A stretch of 64,000 bases of DNA from Microbacterium sp. ET2 (GCF_030347395.1 NZ_CP128170.1:682001-746000); one strand, 5' to 3'. Counted from the first letter of the stretch, positions 31,811 to 41,094 are shown. A program made the numbers and translations. Notes: generated by a model not told the origin, from the letters alone.

Positions 31811-31846
31811 TGCCCCCACCGGTCATCCGCCCGGCCGGTGGGGGCA
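31811..31846 (+). terminator. Terminator of the sugar ABC operon
   Basis: A 12-bp perfect stem (TGCCCCCACCGG / CCGGTGGGGGCA) with a 12-nt loop starts 4 bp after the esterase stop. No T-run follows. Confidence 0.7.
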
Positions 31847-31882
31847 CGGCCATCCCCGACGAGCCGTCCGGGCAATGAAGCT

Positions 31883-33322
31883 TCAGTCTCCGCGTCGCCG
31901 GCGCATCTGCGCGAGAGGCATGTTCAATCGGGGATTGCCGGCCAGCTTGGATTCATGCCGGTCGAGGAATGCCCAGTAGGCGCTGGTGAAGACCGAATCA
32001 CGGGCTTCGCGGTCGCTCCCCCACCACCGCCCCATCTTCTGCAGGTAGGCCCCGCCTGAGACATAGGGCTTGGTGGCCACGCCCCCGCCATCGGCGTACT
32101 GACTCATCCCCTGGACGTTGGGCACCATCACCCACTCATAGGCGTCGACGAACAGCGCCGAGTACCAGTCGAACACCGCGCGCGGATGGTAACCCTGCAG
32201 CAGGAACCAGTTCCCGAGGACCATGAGCCGCTCGATGTGATGGGCGTAGCCCCAGCGATGGACGCGGTCGAGGACCATCCGCACGGGTACCGGCAGATCG
32301 TCGGGGATGTCGGCGCCGGTGTACCACCAGTCCTCGAGGGGACGGGTCAGTTCGAAGTGGTTGGCGTCGATGAGGGTCGGCTCGGCACGGTAGGACCCCC
32401 GCATGTACTCCCGCCAGCCGATCACCTGGCGCACGAACCCCTCGAGTGAGGCGATCGGCACCGCGTCACGGTGGGCGACCGCGGCGCGGACCACCTCCTC
32501 GGCGCGGAGCAGACCCACATTGAGGAACGGGCTGATGATCGCGTGGAAGAGGAACGGCTCATCGGCGGCCATGGCGTCCTCGTAACGGCCGAAGAACTCC
32601 AAACGCTCGGCGACGAACGACGCCAGCCACTTCCGTGCGGCAGGGGCGGTGACCGGCAGCCAGAAGTCCGCCGCGTCACCCGGATGATCGGCGAACCGGT
32701 CGGCGACGAGGGCCATCGCCTCCCGAGTGATCTCGTCGGGCCGGGCCTCGGGAAGGGACGGGACCGAGATCCCGTCCGGAGGGAGCGGATGACGGTTGTC
32801 GGCGTCGAAGTTCCAGGCACCGCCCGCAGGCCTCTCCCCGTCCATGAGGATGCCGGTCCGAAGGCGCTGCCACCGGTAGAAGTCCTCCATCTTCGCCCGC
32901 GGGTGCCCGTCGAACCATCCGTCGAGGTCTTCGACCGCCGTGAGGAACAGCGCGTCCGGATAGATGCGGGTCGCGACGCCTTCGTCGTCGCAGACCCGGC
33001 GCAGTCGCTCGTCCACGCCGCGATCGGTCGCGCTCATCCACGCCAGCCCATCGATCCCGTGTTCGCGGATCAATCGACGAAGTCCGGTTGCGAAGCTCCA
33101 CTCCTCCCCGACGCGGACGTGCGCCACGCGGTGTCCGGCTTCCTCGGCGCGGGCGGCGGCGTGGCGGAGTCCGGAGAGGACGAGCACGAGCTTGTGCGCG
33201 TGGAACGGCCGACGGGTGAGGGCGGATTCGGCCTCGACGAAGAACAGGATGTCGATGTCGGGATCGCTGAGGGCCGGATGATCCTCGAAGAGCTGGGTGG
33301 CGAGGATCAGGGCGGCCTTCAT
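31883..33322 (-). CDS. Cryptochrome/photolyase family protein (PhrB/FeS-BCP-like), Fe-S cysteines absent
   Basis: 479 aa. The N-terminal Rossmann domain starts AALILATQLFEDHP; the helical C-terminal half has the family core HRWGYAHHIERLMVLGNWFLLQGYHP, WYSALFVDAYEWVMVPNVQGMSQYADGG-ATKPYVSGGAYLQKM. This is the bacterial cryptochrome/(6-4) photolyase group, which binds FAD and normally a 4Fe-4S cluster. The entire protein has only one Cys (RRVCDDEG); where relatives have the Cys-rich segment after GAYI-KM it reads GRWWGSDREARDSVFTSAYW. ATG 33322 follows GGAAGG. It diverges from a flavin oxidoreductase, with 52 bp between starts. Confidence 0.85.
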   Translation of the reverse strand: MKAALILATQLFEDHPALSDPDIDILFFVEAESALTRRPFHAHKLVLVLSGLRHAAARAEEAGHRVAHVRVGEEWSFATGLRRLIREHGIDGLAWMSATDRGVDERLRRVCDDEGVATRIYPDALFLTAVEDLDGWFDGHPRAKMEDFYRWQRLRTGILMDGERPAGGAWNFDADNRHPLPPDGISVPSLPEARPDEITREAMALVADRFADHPGDAADFWLPVTAPAARKWLASFVAERLEFFGRYEDAMAADEPFLFHAIISPFLNVGLLRAEEVVRAAVAHRDAVPIASLEGFVRQVIGWREYMRGSYRAEPTLIDANHFELTRPLEDWWYTGADIPDDLPVPVRMVLDRVHRWGYAHHIERLMVLGNWFLLQGYHPRAVFDWYSALFVDAYEWVMVPNVQGMSQYADGGGVATKPYVSGGAYLQKMGRWWGSDREARDSVFTSAYWAFLDRHESKLAGNPRLNMPLAQMRRRRGD

Positions 33323-33362
33323 GCCGTCATCCTTCCACCGTCCGAAGCGACGGAGGTCGTCG

Positions 33363-33368
33363 TAGGCT
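33363..33368 (+). promoter_or_regulatory. -10 box, leaderless promoter of the FAD oxidoreductase
   Basis: TAGGCT ends 6 nt before ATG 33375. Confidence 0.5.
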
Positions 33369-33374
33369 CGGCAC

Positions 33375-34634
33375 ATGTCCCGCACCGGTCCCGCCGCGCA
33401 CGACGTCGTCGTCATCGGAGCGGGCCTGGCGGGTCTTCGAGCGGCGCACATCCTCGCCCGGGCGGGCCGTGATGTCGTGGTGCTCGAGGCAGCCGATGAC
33501 GTCGGGGGCAGGGAGCGCACCGATATCGTCGACGGGTTCCTCCTCGACCGAGGCTTCCATGTCCTGAACCCGGCCTACCCCGCTCTCCGGCGCGCGGTCG
33601 ACCTGCACGCTCTGAACATCCAGGCCCTCCCCGTCGGGGTGCGGGTGCGCCGCGAGAGTCGCTCGGTGCGCCTGGGGCACCCCCTGCGGCATCCGGGCCT
33701 GATCCCGGCGTCTGTGGCGAGCGGACTCGCCCGACCCGCCGACCTCTGGGCGCTCGCCCGATGGATCCTCCCGGCGCTCCGCGACCCGAAGGGCGTCGTC
33801 TCCGGCGCCGACCGCAGTCTGGCGGAGGGCTGGGCTCGGGCGGGGCTCGCCGGCGCATTGCGCACCGAGGTGCTCGAACCGTTCCTCGCCGGGGTGATCG
33901 CGGACGACACCGGCGCGACCTCCGACGCGTTCGTCCGACTGCTCGTGCGCATGTTCGCTCTGGGGCGGCCGGGATTGCCCGCCGACGGTATCGCAGCCCT
34001 TCCGCGGCACCTGGCTTCCCGGGCCGAGGCAGCGGGCGCCGACATCCGACTCTCCCACCGGGTGACGGCCCTGTCGCGCGGGACCAACGCCTGCGACGTG
34101 GCGATCGCGGGCGCCGACACCGTGCACGCGAGCCATGTGATCGTCGCCGTCGGGCCGGAAGCGGTTGCGACGCTCACCGACCTTCCGGCACCCAAGACGA
34201 AGGGACTGCAGACCTGGTGGTTCGACGCCGAGCAGGAGCCCGCGTTCGACGCCCTCCTGGCCGTCGACGGGCGACGCCGGGGACCGATCGTCAACACCGC
34301 GGTCCTCTCACGCACGGCGCGCTCCTACGCCCCGTCCGGCCACCACCTCGTGGAGGCGACCTGCCTGCTTCCCGCCGACGGTGCGGGCGCTCCGGAGGGC
34401 GAGGTGCGCCGTCAGCTCGCGGACCTGTGGGGGAAGGATGCCGCGCAGTGGCGACTCCTCCGCCGCGACGACGTGCGCCATGCCCTTCCCGCCCAGCCGG
34501 CTCCACTCCGCGTGAAGAGTGCACCCTGGATCGCCGAGCGCATCCTGATCGCCGGCGACCACCGCGACACCGCCTCGATCCAGGGCGCGCTGGTCTCCGG
34601 AGCCCGCGTCGCGCGGACGGTGCTCTCCGCCTGA
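33375..34634 (+). CDS. FAD-dependent oxidoreductase (amine oxidase/phytoene desaturase-like)
   Basis: 419 aa. The N-terminal dinucleotide motif VVIGAGLAGLRAAHILARAGRDVVVLEAADDVGGR is followed by DGFLLDRGFHVLNPAYP, and the C-terminus has ILIAGDHRDTASIQGALVSGARVA, which closes the FAD site. It belongs to the NAD(P)-binding flavoproteins related to protoporphyrinogen oxidase and phytoene desaturase; the substrate is unknown. ATG 33375 lies 6 nt after a TAGGCT -10 box. Its divergent arrangement with the photolyase-like gene suggests a light- or stress-linked role, by context only. Confidence 0.85.
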   Translation: MSRTGPAAHDVVVIGAGLAGLRAAHILARAGRDVVVLEAADDVGGRERTDIVDGFLLDRGFHVLNPAYPALRRAVDLHALNIQALPVGVRVRRESRSVRLGHPLRHPGLIPASVASGLARPADLWALARWILPALRDPKGVVSGADRSLAEGWARAGLAGALRTEVLEPFLAGVIADDTGATSDAFVRLLVRMFALGRPGLPADGIAALPRHLASRAEAAGADIRLSHRVTALSRGTNACDVAIAGADTVHASHVIVAVGPEAVATLTDLPAPKTKGLQTWWFDAEQEPAFDALLAVDGRRRGPIVNTAVLSRTARSYAPSGHHLVEATCLLPADGAGAPEGEVRRQLADLWGKDAAQWRLLRRDDVRHALPAQPAPLRVKSAPWIAERILIAGDHRDTASIQGALVSGARVARTVLSA

Positions 34635-34644
34635 GCCTGCGGCC

Positions 34645-35322
34645 TCAGCGTCCGCCGGCTTCGGCGATGGCGCTCAGCGCCGTGACGATGATCAGACCGT
34701 TGACGAAATACCCGATCACGGAGTGGGTCATCACCCGCCACCGCATCTGCCGGTCGTGCACCTCCACGTCGGAGGCGGCGAAGCTGACCGCAACGGTGTA
34801 GGAGAAGTAGGCGAATTCGAGGATGCCGGGTGTCGAGGTGCCGGGGAAGCGCAGCGGGCGGTCGTTCTCGCGGTAGTACAGCTGCAGATAGAGCTGCGCG
34901 TACCCCCAGTGCAGCAGGATCCAGGCGAGCAGCATGGCCCAGATCCCGATGACGTCCAGCAGCGGGGTGATCGCGTCATCAGGTTGGAGGAAGATGTGCT
35001 GGACGGTGGCGACGACGCCCACGGCGCTGGTGAAGATGGTCGCCGTCAGCGAGATCGTGCGCGGCACGATGCCGAGCTCCATCAGCAGCGGCGGTCCGTC
35101 GCTCGCGGCGCGACGACCCGCGACCCACAGCACCACCCAGATACCTGTTGCGTAGGCGGTACCGACGCCGCACCATGCGAACAGGAGCACGGCGGAGGCC
35201 GCGTTGCCGGGGGCGAGGATGAAGCCGATCCCGAGGACCACGAGCGTCAGTTGCAGCACCGAGCTGATGACGAGCCCCCACACCGCGGTGCGTCGTCGCG
35301 TGCCCGTGACGGGGCCGCTCAT
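34645..35322 (-). CDS. DUF1345 family membrane protein
   Basis: 225 aa with about five to six TM helices: LVISSVLQLTLVVLGIGFIL, SAVLLFAWCGVGTAYATGIWVVLWVAG, TIFTSAVGVVATVQHIF, LLDVIGIWAMLLAWILLHWGYAQLY, FSYTVAVSFAASDVEV, and a final VIGYFVNGLIIVTALSAIA. The HWGYAQLY and FAYFSYTVAVSFAASDVEV segments are typical of DUF1345. Function unknown. ATG 35322 is 1 bp beyond the stop of the upstream gene, so translation is coupled in a gnd-unknown-DUF1345 operon. Confidence 0.85.
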   Translation of the reverse strand: MSGPVTGTRRRTAVWGLVISSVLQLTLVVLGIGFILAPGNAASAVLLFAWCGVGTAYATGIWVVLWVAGRRAASDGPPLLMELGIVPRTISLTATIFTSAVGVVATVQHIFLQPDDAITPLLDVIGIWAMLLAWILLHWGYAQLYLQLYYRENDRPLRFPGTSTPGILEFAYFSYTVAVSFAASDVEVHDRQMRWRVMTHSVIGYFVNGLIIVTALSAIAEAGGR

Positions 35323-35323
35323 C

Positions 35324-36094
35324 TCAGAACATCCACGGTTCGATCCCCTCCAGACCCTGACCGCTCTCCCGGGGCGGGTCGGCGATGATCGGCGGCGGAG
35401 TCCACCGCCGCCGCAGCCGCCGCAAGGCGAGGCCCCGCCAGATGCCGCACGCCCCGGGCATCCCTCCGCGAAGCCGGATGAGGTCGGCGGCGCGAGGGCC
35501 GGTGGGGATGTCACGAGGCAGCGAGGACGACGCGACGATCCAGTCGGGGAGAGAGAGGAGGCGAAGGATGCCGCGCAACCGCTCGGACTCGGAGACGCTG
35601 TCGCGCTCCAGCTCCTCGTCGAGGATCTCGGTCAGCGTCTCGCCGGCCGTCGGTACCCCTGCGAGGGCCGCGAATCCCGGCGCCGCGGCCACACCCACCA
35701 GTTCTGAGGCGACGTCGTCGTCGGCGCCGGGCTCCGCCGACGGGTCGCTGTCGTAGCGGCCGATCTCCTCCGCGCCCCGCCAGGCGACCAGCCCGAGCTG
35801 CCGGTCACGGCGCACGCGCACGGCGAGGACCGCGCAATCGAGCTGCTCGGCGACCACGGCACCGACCTCGATGATCCCGCGGCGTCCCGCCGCCACGACC
35901 CCCGCCCCCGGATCGCCGACCACGATCTGCGTTCCCGATGCGGCCGGCGCGATCCATCCGGTGAAGCGGATGACGCGGAGCACCCTCTCCAGTGCCGCCG
36001 CGTCCGCGGCATCCGTCATGAGCACCAGCGCACCGTAGGAGTAGCCGTCGGGTCCGCCGACCTCGCCGGGAGTGGAGATGGGCAGGTAGGCCAT
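35324..36094 (-). CDS. Hypothetical protein, ligand-binding-like
   Basis: 256 aa with no recognised family. The N-terminus (MAYLPISTPGEVGGPDGYSYGALVLM) is followed by an alpha/beta segment with DPGAGVVAAGRRGIIEVGAVVAEQLDCAVLAVRVR, then an acidic loop, then helices (LTEILDEELERDSVSESERLRGIL) and an Arg-rich C-terminal part (LALRRLRRRW). No signal peptide or TM helix. It lies 12 bp after gnd and is coupled to DUF1345; its function is not inferable from sequence. Confidence 0.65.
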   Translation of the reverse strand: MAYLPISTPGEVGGPDGYSYGALVLMTDAADAAALERVLRVIRFTGWIAPAASGTQIVVGDPGAGVVAAGRRGIIEVGAVVAEQLDCAVLAVRVRRDRQLGLVAWRGAEEIGRYDSDPSAEPGADDDVASELVGVAAAPGFAALAGVPTAGETLTEILDEELERDSVSESERLRGILRLLSLPDWIVASSSLPRDIPTGPRAADLIRLRGGMPGACGIWRGLALRRLRRRWTPPPIIADPPRESGQGLEGIEPWMF

Positions 36095-36106
36095 CGCGAT
36101 GTCCGA

Positions 36107-37159
36107 TCAGGCGTCGGCCTTGCGGCCCCCCGCTTCGAGGACGTCCCCCGCGGGAAGCTCCTGGTGACCCCCGAACTGCAGGCGCATCGCCGAGAGCACC
36201 TGGTTGGCGAAGTGGTCCTCACCTCGTGAGGCGAACCGTTCGAACAGCGACGCGGCGAGCACGGGGGCGGGTACGCCGGTGTCGACGGCGGCCTTCACCG
36301 TCCAACGCCCCTCGCCCGAGTCCGACACCCGCCCGGCGAGTCCGTCGAGCGTGGGATTCTCCTGCAGGGCGGCCGCGGTGAGATCGAGCAGCCACGAGGA
36401 GATGACCGAGCCGCGGCGCCAGAGCTCCGCGACCTTGGGGGTGTCGATGGTGAACTGATAGAACTCCGGCTCCTCGAGCGGCGCCACTTCGGCGGAGTGC
36501 TCGGCCTGATGTATGCCGGCATCGGCATGCTCGAGGATGTTCAGGCCCTCGGCGAGCGCGGCCATGATCCCGTACTCGATGCCGTTGTGCACCATCTTCA
36601 CGAAGTGGCCGGCACCCGACGGACCGCAGTGGAGGTATCCGAGTTCCTCCGGTGCGTAATGGCCCTCGCGGCCGGGGGTCCGTCCGATCTCACCCTGGCC
36701 CGGTGCGATCGTCGCGAGCACCGGCTCGATGCGGGTGAAGGCCTCATCGGGGCCCCCGACCATCAGGCAGTACCCGCGGTCGAGGCCGAAGACGCCGCCG
36801 CTCGTGCCGACGTCCACGTAGTGGATGCCCTTCGGCTTCAGTGCGGCGGCGCGACGGACGTCGTCGCGATAGTTGGAGTTGCCGCCGTCGATGATGATGT
36901 CGCCCGGCTCCAGCACCTCGGCGAGCTGATCGACGACGCCGCCGGTGAGGCCAGCGGGAATCATCAACCACACCACGCGGGGGGTCTCCAGCTTGCTCGC
37001 GAGATCGGCGAGGGTCGCCGCGCCCGTCGCGCCTTCCGCGGCGAGGGTGGTCACGGCATCCTGATTGACGTCGTAGACGACGCAGTCGTGACCATCGCGC
37101 ATCAACCGTCGCACGATGTTCGCGCCCATCCGCCCCAGTCCCACCATCGCCAGCTGCAT
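36107..37159 (-). CDS. gnd: 6-phosphogluconate dehydrogenase (decarboxylating), short GndA type
   Basis: 350 aa. Rossmann motif [14 protein letters not shown] at residues 6-19, the substrate motif [19 protein letters not shown] and the catalytic Lys in [14 protein letters not shown], followed by the all-helical dimer domain. The length and GTSGGVFG motif fit the short, often NAD-preferring form. It converts 6-phosphogluconate to ribulose 5-phosphate and CO2. ATG 37159 lies about 48 bp from a TAGACT -10 box (37207-37212), giving a leader of roughly 40 nt with GAGG as ribosome binding site. Confidence 0.93.
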   Translation of the reverse strand: MQLAMVGLGRMGANIVRRLMRDGHDCVVYDVNQDAVTTLAAEGATGAATLADLASKLETPRVVWLMIPAGLTGGVVDQLAEVLEPGDIIIDGGNSNYRDDVRRAAALKPKGIHYVDVGTSGGVFGLDRGYCLMVGGPDEAFTRIEPVLATIAPGQGEIGRTPGREGHYAPEELGYLHCGPSGAGHFVKMVHNGIEYGIMAALAEGLNILEHADAGIHQAEHSAEVAPLEEPEFYQFTIDTPKVAELWRRGSVISSWLLDLTAAALQENPTLDGLAGRVSDSGEGRWTVKAAVDTGVPAPVLAASLFERFASRGEDHFANQVLSAMRLQFGGHQELPAGDVLEAGGRKADA

Positions 37160-37206
37160 GTGTCCTCGCTTCGCTTCCAGCACCGGTCGGTCCGGCCCCT
37201 GCTCGC

Positions 37207-37212
37207 AGTCTA
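37207..37212 (-). promoter_or_regulatory. -10 box of the gnd operon
   Basis: TAGACT on the minus strand, about 48 nt before ATG 37159; a leadered promoter. Confidence 0.4.
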
Positions 37213-37322
37213 GGGACGCCATGCGACGAGCGGGTATCACTGCAGCCGACCCGGTGCAAGCTCTCCCACCGAATCTGTCGCTCGCCTATCGTCGAATCCA
37301 CCCCGACCGATAGGAGCGTTCC

Positions 37323-37877
37323 GTGGCCACCACGACCGACAAAGCCTCTCCCGCCACCCGCAACAAGCGGCGGCCGTCGCGCGGCGCCGAACTCACCGAC
37401 GAGCAGAACGCCGAGAAGGGCTTCCAGGCGTCGGAGACGCTCAGCGACAGCCTGCAGCGTGTCCTGGTCGATCTGATCGAACTCTCCCTGCAGGGCAAGC
37501 AGGCCCACTGGAACGTCGTCGGGACGAACTTCCGCGACACCCACCTCCAGCTCGACGAGATCATCGACGCGGCGCGCGAGTTCGCCGACGACATCGCCGA
37601 GCGGATGAGGGCGCTGCACGCCCTGCCTGACGGTCGCAGCGACACGGTCGCCGAAACGACCACCCTGCCGGAGTTCCCGCAGGGCGAGATCGCCACCACC
37701 GAGGTGATCGACCTGATGACCGAACGTCTCGACGCCGTCGCCGGCACCGTCCGCGAAGTGCACGACCCCGTCGATGAGGAAGACCCCACGAGCGCCGACA
37801 TCCTTCACGGGGTTCTGGAGCGCGTGGAACAGCTGTCGTGGATGGTGAGCGCGGAGAACCGCAAGCCCAAGCGCTGA
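37323..37877 (+). CDS. dps: Dps family DNA protection ferritin
   Basis: 184 aa. After a basic N-terminal tail (NKRRPSRG) that could bind DNA, the four-helix ferritin fold has the intersubunit ferroxidase residues: His62 in GKQAHWNVVG, His74 and Asp78 in RDTHLQLDEIID. The C-terminus ends basic (ENRKPKR). It assembles as a dodecamer that oxidises and stores iron and shields DNA from peroxide. GTG 37323 follows TAGGAGCG; CTATCG about 40 bp upstream may be the -10. A strong terminator follows. Confidence 0.93.
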   Translation: MATTTDKASPATRNKRRPSRGAELTDEQNAEKGFQASETLSDSLQRVLVDLIELSLQGKQAHWNVVGTNFRDTHLQLDEIIDAAREFADDIAERMRALHALPDGRSDTVAETTTLPEFPQGEIATTEVIDLMTERLDAVAGTVREVHDPVDEEDPTSADILHGVLERVEQLSWMVSAENRKPKR

Positions 37878-37887
37878 CAGCGCAGCA

Positions 37888-37923
37888 CGAGAGCGGATGC
37901 CGTGGGGGCGGCATCCGCTCTCG
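37888..37923 (+). terminator. Terminator of dps
   Basis: A 14-bp perfect stem (CGAGAGCGGATGCC and its complement) with an 8-nt loop, starting 11 bp after the dps stop. Confidence 0.75.
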
Positions 37924-38023
37924 TCATGTCTGTGGGCCGGCAAATCCGGGGTTGGGCCGTGTCGGCCGACCTCGCTACTGTGTACCGGCGGCGACGACGC
38001 GTCCGTCGCATGGAGAGGAAGCG

Positions 38024-39142
38024 ATGTCCGACCAGAACCCTGCTCCCGCAGACGGGCAGCAGCCTGCCGACCCTCCGCCCGCGGGCTCCTACGCACCTCC
38101 GGCGGGTCACTACGCGCCGCCTGCCGCACAGTACGCCCCGCCCGCGGGGCAGTACGCGGCACCACCCTCCTATCCGGGGGCCCCGCTGCCGCCGTACGCC
38201 CAGCCCGGCATCGCCTATCCGGGAGGGCCGTCCTCGCCGGGGGGACCCGACACCCGCCCCAAGGTTCTCGCGATCATCGCGCTAGTCGCGTCGATCGTCG
38301 GGCTGCTCATCGCCTTCATCCCGTTCCTCGGATGGCTCTCCGCGCCGATCCTTCTCGCCGCGCTGGTGATGGCCATCATCGCGCTCGCGCTGAAATCCCA
38401 GGGTGGCAAGGGCTTGAGCATCACCGCGCTCATCATCTCGGTGGTGGGCGGCATCATGGCGATCGTGGTGACGGTCGTGGCGGCGCTGTTCGCGACGATC
38501 TCGACCTTCGAGACGATCGATGACGGCGTTACCGACCCGTTCTCCCCCGGTGGCGGTGAACCGGTCACCTCGGCCGAACCCGTCCAGATCCTCGAGACGG
38601 CATTCGGCCAGGACACCCTGGATCCCGAACTGTGGTGGTACGTCGTGATCGTCGACAATCCCAACCCCGACGCCGTCTTCGAGTTCGGTGAGATCACCAC
38701 CGAGGCGGTCGACGCCTCCGGCACGATCCTCGACAGCTCGACCGACTACATCACAATGCTTCCCGGTCAGGTCGCCGTGTCCGGGTCGTTCTACGAGGTC
38801 GGCGCGAACCAGATCACCTCACTCGAGGTCATCGGTCCCGACCCGGCCGTCGCGGTGACCGAGCCCTCGACCGGGGCCGGTGAGTTCGCGGTCGGCGAAC
38901 TCACAGCCGGCGGCGACGACTACGTCACCGAGGTCTCCGGCACCGTCACCGGGCAGTTCCCGGTGGATCAGGAGTTCGTGGGGGTCACCGTCGTCGCCCG
39001 GGACCCGGGCGGAACGATCATCGGAGGCACCTCGACCTACATCGAGCGCCTGCCGGCCGACGGCGGAAGCGCCCGCTTCGAGGCGATCTTCTTCAGTCCG
39101 CTGCCGGCCGACTCCGTCTACGAGGCATATCCGTTCCTCTGA
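38024..39142 (+). CDS. Pro/Tyr-rich membrane protein with DUF4190-like helices and extracellular domain
   Basis: 372 aa. An N-terminal low-complexity region repeats APPAGxYAPPA about five times (residues 18-55), followed by two close hydrophobic segments (KVLAIIALVASIVGLLIAFIPFLGW, ILLAALVMAIIALAL) and a third (GLSITALIISVVGGIMAIVVTVVAALFA), then an exported C-terminal beta-rich domain of about 220 residues with VVIVDNPNPDAVFEFGEITTEA and a later similar unit. The extracellular part resembles FxLYD/DUF4352-type domains. Function unknown. ATG 38024 follows GAGAGGAAG. Confidence 0.7.
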   Translation: MSDQNPAPADGQQPADPPPAGSYAPPAGHYAPPAAQYAPPAGQYAAPPSYPGAPLPPYAQPGIAYPGGPSSPGGPDTRPKVLAIIALVASIVGLLIAFIPFLGWLSAPILLAALVMAIIALALKSQGGKGLSITALIISVVGGIMAIVVTVVAALFATISTFETIDDGVTDPFSPGGGEPVTSAEPVQILETAFGQDTLDPELWWYVVIVDNPNPDAVFEFGEITTEAVDASGTILDSSTDYITMLPGQVAVSGSFYEVGANQITSLEVIGPDPAVAVTEPSTGAGEFAVGELTAGGDDYVTEVSGTVTGQFPVDQEFVGVTVVARDPGGTIIGGTSTYIERLPADGGSARFEAIFFSPLPADSVYEAYPFL

Positions 39143-39160
39143 CCGTCTGACCTCCGTGCC

Positions 39161-39730
39161 TCAACGCGCGCGGCGGATCAGGCCGCGTGCCAGCCGGAAT
39201 GTCAGCAGACCCGCGAGCACCCACGGCCCGACCACGAGGATCGGATCGAGCCAGGCGTGCTTGCCGTCCGACCGCCCGGGACGCGTGCGGGATGCGACGG
39301 GGCTCCGGCCACGCTCACCCAGAACCCCCGACTGCGTGATCGGGTCGTCGGGACGAAGGCTCGCGAACGACCGGATGTGCGCGGTGGCCGCATCCACCCG
39401 GTCGCCCAGCACCAGCAGAAGCCAATGCGCCGTCTGTCCCTCGCTGAAGCGTTCGTAGGCGAAGCGGCGCAGCGCCCCGGCGGGGCCGTGCAGCGGTTGC
39501 GCCGTACCGAAGACCGGCGTGAGCCGCTCGTGCTCCACGGAGCGCTCGCGGTACCCGTCGACGGGCTGCTGATCGGGCAGCTCCCACCGCGCTCCGGTTT
39601 CGATACCGGGCACCTCGCGGGGGAAGGCCGGCCGATCGGCCGGGTCGAGGTCGGCGCCCCAGCCGGGAACTCTCCCGCGGAGCTCTTCGGACGTGGGCCG
39701 TGTTCCGGGCTTGGCGGCGGTGTAAGGCAT
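39161..39730 (-). CDS. Hypothetical tail-anchored protein linked to ADH
   Basis: 189 aa. The soluble part contains PGWGADLDPADRPAFPREVPG, a charged RERSVEHERLTPVFGTAQPLHG and FAYERFSEGQTAHWLLLVLGDRVD; the C-terminus has a single TM helix (DPILVVGPWVLAGLLTFRLAR) with a positive tail, suggesting a C-tail anchor with the domain in the cytosol. ATG 39730 follows AGGAG. It is 32 bp downstream of the zinc alcohol dehydrogenase gene on the same strand. No family function is known to me. Confidence 0.65.
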   Translation of the reverse strand: MPYTAAKPGTRPTSEELRGRVPGWGADLDPADRPAFPREVPGIETGARWELPDQQPVDGYRERSVEHERLTPVFGTAQPLHGPAGALRRFAYERFSEGQTAHWLLLVLGDRVDAATAHIRSFASLRPDDPITQSGVLGERGRSPVASRTRPGRSDGKHAWLDPILVVGPWVLAGLLTFRLARGLIRRAR

Positions 39731-39762
39731 TGCTTCTCCTGGTTCGGACGGTCGCGAGATGG

Positions 39763-40902
39763 TCAGATGTGCACGACGGTCTTGATACAGCCGTCGAGCT
39801 TCGCAGAGAACACGTGATAGGCCTCGGCGATGTCCTCGAGCGGGAACCGGTGGGTGATGAGGTCGCGCGGGGCGATGAAGCCCGACCGGATGTGCTCGAT
39901 CAAGCGGGGCCACTGGCGCGCGACCGGAGCCTGGTTCATCCGCAGGGTCAGCCCCTTGTTCATCGCGTCACCGAACTTGACCGCGCTGAAGAGCGGCCCG
40001 TAGGCGCCCATCACCGACACCGTGCCCGCCTTGCGGACGGCGTCGACAGCCCAGTTGAGGGCGACCGGTGAGCCGCCCTGCAGCTTCAGTTTGGCCGCCG
40101 TGATGTGCTGCAGAACATGTCCGTCCGCTTCCGCCCCGACGGCGTCTATGGCCACATCGGCACCGAGACCGCCCGTCATCTTCTTCAGGGTCAGGACGAT
40201 GTCGTTCACCTGTCCGAAATTGACCGTCTCGGCCTTCGCATACGAACGGGCCTTGTCGAGCCGGTAGTCGAGGTGATCCACGACGATCACCCGCCCCGCC
40301 CCCATGAGCCACGCCGAGTGAGCGGCTGCCAGGCCGACGGGCCCGGCGCCGAACACCACGGCGGTGTCGCCTTCGACGATGTCCGCCAGCTGTGCGCCGA
40401 AGTATCCGGTCGAGTAGGCGTCGGTGAGGAGGAGGGCGTCCTCGTCATGCAGATCGGAGGGGATCACCCAGGGGCCGACGTCGGCGAAGGGAACCCGAAC
40501 GAGTTCCGCCTGGCCGCCGTCGTAGCCGCCCGCGGTGTGGGAGTAGCCGTAGATGCCGCCGACGGCGGTGGCGTTGGCGTTGACGTTGTGGCAGTTCGAG
40601 AACAGCCCCCGCGCGCAGAAGAAGCAGGAGCCGCAGTAGATGTTGAACGGCACCATGACGCGGTCGCCGACCCGGAGGGTCTCCACTCCCGGGCCGACCT
40701 CGTGCACCGTGCCGATGAACTCGTGGCCGAAGGTGTGTCCGATCCTCGTGTCGGGCATCATGCCGTGGTACAGGTGCAGGTCGGAACCGCAGATGGCCGC
40801 GAGCTCGACCTTCACGATCGCATCCTGTGGATGCTCGATCTTCGGCTCCGGCTTCTCTTCGACCCGCATCTTGTACGGGCCGCGATAGGTCATGGCTCTC
40901 AT
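39763..40902 (-). CDS. Zinc-dependent alcohol dehydrogenase (formaldehyde-dehydrogenase-like MDR)
   Basis: 379 aa medium-chain dehydrogenase. Catalytic zinc ligands: Cys38 (CGSDLH), His59-Glu60 region (FGHEF). Structural zinc: Cys90, Cys93, Cys96 and Cys104 (CGSCFFCARGLFSNC). The NAD(P) site is VVFGAGPVGLAAAHSAW. A long insertion with YGYSHTAGGYDGGQAELVRVPFADVGPWVIP puts it in the glutathione-independent formaldehyde/threonine-dehydrogenase-like group. Substrate unproven. ATG 40902 follows GAGGAG. Followed by the tail-anchored protein gene; 192 bp separate it from the divergent manganese catalase. Confidence 0.9.
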   Translation of the reverse strand: MRAMTYRGPYKMRVEEKPEPKIEHPQDAIVKVELAAICGSDLHLYHGMMPDTRIGHTFGHEFIGTVHEVGPGVETLRVGDRVMVPFNIYCGSCFFCARGLFSNCHNVNANATAVGGIYGYSHTAGGYDGGQAELVRVPFADVGPWVIPSDLHDEDALLLTDAYSTGYFGAQLADIVEGDTAVVFGAGPVGLAAAHSAWLMGAGRVIVVDHLDYRLDKARSYAKAETVNFGQVNDIVLTLKKMTGGLGADVAIDAVGAEADGHVLQHITAAKLKLQGGSPVALNWAVDAVRKAGTVSVMGAYGPLFSAVKFGDAMNKGLTLRMNQAPVARQWPRLIEHIRSGFIAPRDLITHRFPLEDIAEAYHVFSAKLDGCIKTVVHI

Positions 40903-41094
40903 GGCGTCTCCTCGCAGGTCGACCTCCCACCCTGCCCATGCCCCGCGCGCCGCACACGGGGGTTGCCATCACCGCGGAACGGACTAGCATCCCGCGCGTG
41001 CGATCCCAGCATCGGCGGCGCCTGTCAACCCCGACGACGGCGGGTACCCGGGGCACCTAGCGTCGCCCGGACCTGACCGAAAGGGGCACGAGAG

